Below are positions 5,986 to 7,661 of a DNA stretch of 7,661 nucleotides, piece by piece. Each line of letters starts with the position of its first letter. Positions within the stretch are counted from its first letter, which is position 1. This DNA comes from Dehalococcoidia bacterium. Its GTDB lineage: Bacteria; Chloroflexota; Dehalococcoidia; GIF9; AB-539-J10. The notes under the pieces were generated by a model. The model was not told the DNA's origin. It made no database searches and saw nothing but the letters and a program-made list of their open reading frames with translations. The position numbers were made by a program, and so were the translations under genes. The stretch spans positions 1 through 7,661 of the forward strand of contig SOJB01000092.1 in NCBI GenBank assembly GCA_004376695.1, in the 5' to 3' direction.

Positions 5986-6627
5986 TTGATCAATATCGGC
6001 CGAATCTGGCGAAACATACTGGGCCTCAAGCCCGCCCCGGCTGAGTTTGTCGGCTACGAAAACCTGGTTCACTTCATCACAAAACGGGCTTTGCTGGAAC
6101 TTGAGGGCGACCTGATTGAGATTGGTGCCTACATGGGCGGAGGCACAGTTAAGCTCGCCAGACTGGCCCGCCGGCACGGTAAGAAGCTCTACGTCATCGA
6201 TACTTTCGACCCTGCTTCCGACAAGGCTATCAGTAAGAGCGCAGTCAGGGCAACCGAGGTTTACCAGGCATTCCTTGAAGGGCGCTCCATGTGGGAGGTA
6301 TACCGAGAAGCAACCAGGCCCTTCCGCAATGTCGTTACCATTATAGAGGACTCAAGGAAGGTCATGTTTGATGAAGAGAGGAAGTTTGCCTTCGGCTTTG
6401 TTGACGGTTGCCATGAGAAAGCCTGTGTGGAGAACGATTTCTACCTTATCTGGCGGCACCTTGTTCCGGGAGGCGTCGTTGCGTTTCATGATTATAGATA
6501 TGACGACTGGCCGGAAGTGACTGAGGCTCTCGAGGGTTTGATGGACAAACACAAATACGAGATCAGGGAAACTCATGAAGTAGTGGGGAGCTACGGTATA
6601 TCGTCTATTCTGCTGACCAAGAAGTAG
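5986..6627 (+). CDS. TylF-like class I SAM-dependent methyltransferase (Methyltransf_24 type)
   Basis: The 213-residue protein has the compact methyltransferase core seen in TylF/macrocin O-methyltransferase relatives and in glycan-cluster methyltransferases: LIEIGAYMGGGTVKLA (43-58) as the SAM loop, LYVIDTFD (68-75) with the ribose-binding acid, a long insert (80-115), VTIIEDSRKV (117-126), FGFVDGCHEKACVENDF (136-152) with the D-G-x-H metal/catalytic-type strand 4, and PGGVVAFHDY (161-170), whose HDY is the second conserved acidic site. Members are metal-dependent O-methyltransferases, often acting on sugar hydroxyls. The start is TTG with GAGAGG upstream, 9 bp after the preceding stop, making it the fourth gene of the operon. 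Its last 23 bp overlap the convergent methyltransferase gene. A sugar or polyketide-like acceptor is plausible given the cluster, but is not shown. Confidence 0.9.
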   Translation: MINIGRIWRNILGLKPAPAEFVGYENLVHFITKRALLELEGDLIEIGAYMGGGTVKLARLARRHGKKLYVIDTFDPASDKAISKSAVRATEVYQAFLEGRSMWEVYREATRPFRNVVTIIEDSRKVMFDEERKFAFGFVDGCHEKACVENDFYLIWRHLVPGGVVAFHDYRYDDWPEVTEALEGLMDKHKYEIRETHEVVGSYGISSILLTKK

Positions 6628-7486
6628 ACTTGTCGCTGGGCGTGCATCTTATCACAATGACGTTGCTTAGTGAGGGCAGGTGACTCGCCAGTTTGTCAAG
6701 AGCGCTCAAGGACGTGGCAGAGACTCTTGCCGGCAGTTTCTCCAGCAGTGAACTCCAGCCTGGCAGGCCAACCAGCAATGATATACCGATGGATCGCTCT
6801 ATTCTAAAATGAGGTCTCACCAGGCGCCTTAAGGTTCCATAGTCCAGCTTGATAGTATGGTCCTCGGGTATTCTCCAGAAATCGCCATCGTCTGTCTTGC
6901 CCCTGCGCAAGAACCGTGTCAGAGCAAATACCCTTCTACCCGCCTTGAAACCAAGGCTTTCAAAATTGGCAGTGGCAATGACAGCCTTTCCCTGCGGCTT
7001 GAGCACTCTGGCCATCTCCGCTATGGCTTGCTCTGGATGCGAGAAGTGATCGAGGGCTCCCTTGCAGATCACTTTGTCGAAGGAGTTGCTCTTAAAAGGC
7101 AAATGCGCACTCACTCCCCGAGCAAGGCTTACCACAGTCCCATTCTGAGCGATGCGTTCCTGCGCACGAGATATCATCCTGCCTGAAGGTTCAAGCCCTG
7201 AGCATTGCCCACCCCTCGCGGCAAGTTCTATAGCATCAACGGCGCGACCGCACCCGATATCCAGCACCGATTCCCGGTCAGCCACAGCAACGGCCCCGAG
7301 GGTGACATCGGTCATCCTTCTGAGGAGATGAGCTATATCCGGGTAGATCTTAGACGGGAGCACATGATCATCATCCCAATCCAGGTCAATCTTTCTGTCG
7401 TTGTCTCGCATAACATCAGGATAGTGCCGGCGGGGCAGTTTACGGTAAACCGGCTTCTTCTCCGACTGGCTGGCGTCCGGTGTCAC
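6605..7486 (-). CDS. Class I SAM-dependent methyltransferase (Methyltransf_11 type)
   Basis: This 293-residue protein has a 70-residue N-terminal extension rich in charged residues (RRHYPDVMRDNDRKIDLDWDDD), then a standard core: VLDIGCGRAVDAIELA (74-89), SGLEPS (96-101) with the acidic strand-2 residue E99, LPFKSNSFDKVICKGALDHFSHP (129-151) and MARVLKPQGKAVIAT (158-172). The C-terminal 110 residues (FWRIPEDHTIKLDYGTLRRLV and a hydrophobic LLVGLPGWSSLL) probably form the substrate-binding cap. It differs clearly from the plus-strand methyltransferase at 4215. The GTG at 7486 is the only upstream start in frame; the next is ATG 7411, which would remove the first 25 residues. No Shine-Dalgarno is seen, but a promoter candidate lies just upstream. 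Its location beside the glycan-type cluster suggests a related methylation step, though it is transcribed separately. Substrate unknown. Confidence 0.88.
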   Translation of the reverse strand: MTPDASQSEKKPVYRKLPRRHYPDVMRDNDRKIDLDWDDDHVLPSKIYPDIAHLLRRMTDVTLGAVAVADRESVLDIGCGRAVDAIELAARGGQCSGLEPSGRMISRAQERIAQNGTVVSLARGVSAHLPFKSNSFDKVICKGALDHFSHPEQAIAEMARVLKPQGKAVIATANFESLGFKAGRRVFALTRFLRRGKTDDGDFWRIPEDHTIKLDYGTLRRLVRPHFRIERSIGISLLVGLPGWSSLLEKLPARVSATSLSALDKLASHLPSLSNVIVIRCTPSDKSTSWSAE

Positions 7487-7490
7487 ACCG
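7478..7490. repeat. CGGTGT-C-ACACCG palindrome over the methyltransferase GTG start
   Basis: A perfect 6+1+6 inverted repeat spans the GTG start codon on the minus strand and lies just downstream of the predicted -10 box. It is positioned where a repressor would block initiation; no protein can be assigned to it. Confidence 0.35.
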
Positions 7491-7497
7491 AGATGCC

Positions 7498-7526
7498 ATT
7501 TTAGTTCATTGTATATAATAGGTCAA
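7498..7526 (-). promoter_or_regulatory. Sigma70-like promoter for the minus-strand methyltransferase
   Basis: On the minus strand TTGACC (7526-7521) and TAAAAT (7503-7498) are separated by exactly 17 bp, five of six matches each. The -10 ends 11 nt before the GTG, so transcription should start only about 4-5 nt before it, leaving no room for a Shine-Dalgarno site. Confidence 0.5.
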
Positions 7527-7532
7527 TAGGTC
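7517..7532. repeat. Two tandem copies of AATAGGTC
   Basis: AATAGGTC occurs twice in direct succession (7517-7524 and 7525-7532) and includes the -35 box of the methyltransferase promoter. It may be an activator-binding repeat or a small chance duplication. Confidence 0.4.
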
Positions 7533-7600
7533 AGGTGTGATCCATAAACAGTCAGTCTCCTGTACGATGACAAGTCTTCTATCCATCTCCAAGAAGCCTG

Positions 7601-7661
7601 CTACTCCCATCCTACGGCAACAAGACGCCGATCATCCACCAATACCAGGTTGATACGGGAC
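7601..7661 (-). CDS. Possible C-terminal fragment of an unknown protein (runs off right edge)
   Basis: Entering from the right edge, one minus-strand frame reads SRINLVLVDDRRLVAVGWE and then TAG (7603-7601). The alternating hydrophobic strand pattern looks like protein, but 19 codons are too few to be sure and too few to name a family. If real, it is 114 bp upstream of the methyltransferase gene and on the same strand. Confidence 0.3.
   Translation of the reverse strand, partial: SRINLVLVDDRRLVAVGWE

Noticed and set aside
5401..6177. 258-residue open frame on the minus strand
   Set aside because: It is antisense to the toroid and TylF-like genes, both with clear family motifs, and its own translation shows no recognisable domain or ribosome site.
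7205..7504. 99-residue plus-strand open frame
   Set aside because: It is the antisense of the N-terminal half of the methyltransferase, whose SAM motif is clear.
7576..7596. CTTCT/AGAAG inverted repeat as terminator of the right-edge gene
   Set aside because: Only five pairs with an 11-nt loop and no T-tract; too weak to support.
1..7661. CRISPR array, tRNA or rRNA genes, insertion sequence ends, toxin-antitoxin or phage defence genes
   Set aside because: No regularly spaced repeats, no cloverleaf, no transposase or terminal repeats and no defence-type motifs were seen on either strand.

Overview
The window looks like bacterial chromosome of roughly even to slightly high GC content, with dense genes, short intergenic gaps, free use of ATG, GTG and TTG starts, and Shine-Dalgarno sites at most starts. 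The mix (stand-alone CinA-C amidase, DUF4342 protein, MJ1317-like MFS transporter under a PadR regulator, and a glycosyltransferase/methyltransferase cluster whose proteins resemble actinobacterial ones) fits an uncultured Chloroflexota or a related Gram-positive-type lineage. That placement is inference from protein flavour only and is weak.

Left part (1-1134): a gene leaves the left edge on the minus strand and encodes the N-terminus of a metallo-beta-lactamase-fold hydrolase. Divergent from it, across 31 bp, are a CinA C-terminal (PncC-type) nicotinamide-nucleotide amidase and a small DUF4342 protein, probably co-transcribed. Two hairpins lie in the gap before the next, convergent unit.

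Middle (1135-2745, minus strand): a padR-type regulator gene followed by an MFS transporter gene. A sigma70-like promoter in front of padR has a perfect 17-bp palindrome over its start point, so the pair looks like an autoregulated, signal-responsive efflux operon.

Right of centre (2746-6627, plus strand): a 242-bp intergenic region holds a good promoter candidate (TTGACA, 17 bp, TAGCAT) next to a run of nine C. It drives four tightly packed genes: a GT4 glycosyltransferase, a class I SAM methyltransferase, an alpha/alpha-toroid protein of the sort usually labelled 'prenyltransferase', and a TylF-like SAM methyltransferase. The first three closely resemble, from memory, a three-gene block found in many Actinobacteria whose product is not known to me. 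All three internal junctions use the same GAGAGG ribosome-binding site. The genes probably build or decorate one glycosylated, methylated metabolite or surface glycan; the substrate cannot be read from sequence.

Right end (6605-7661, minus strand): another SAM methyltransferase converges on the cluster and overlaps its last gene by 23 bp. It has its own promoter candidate very close to a GTG start. Beyond it lies what may be the last 19 codons of a further minus-strand gene that runs off the window.
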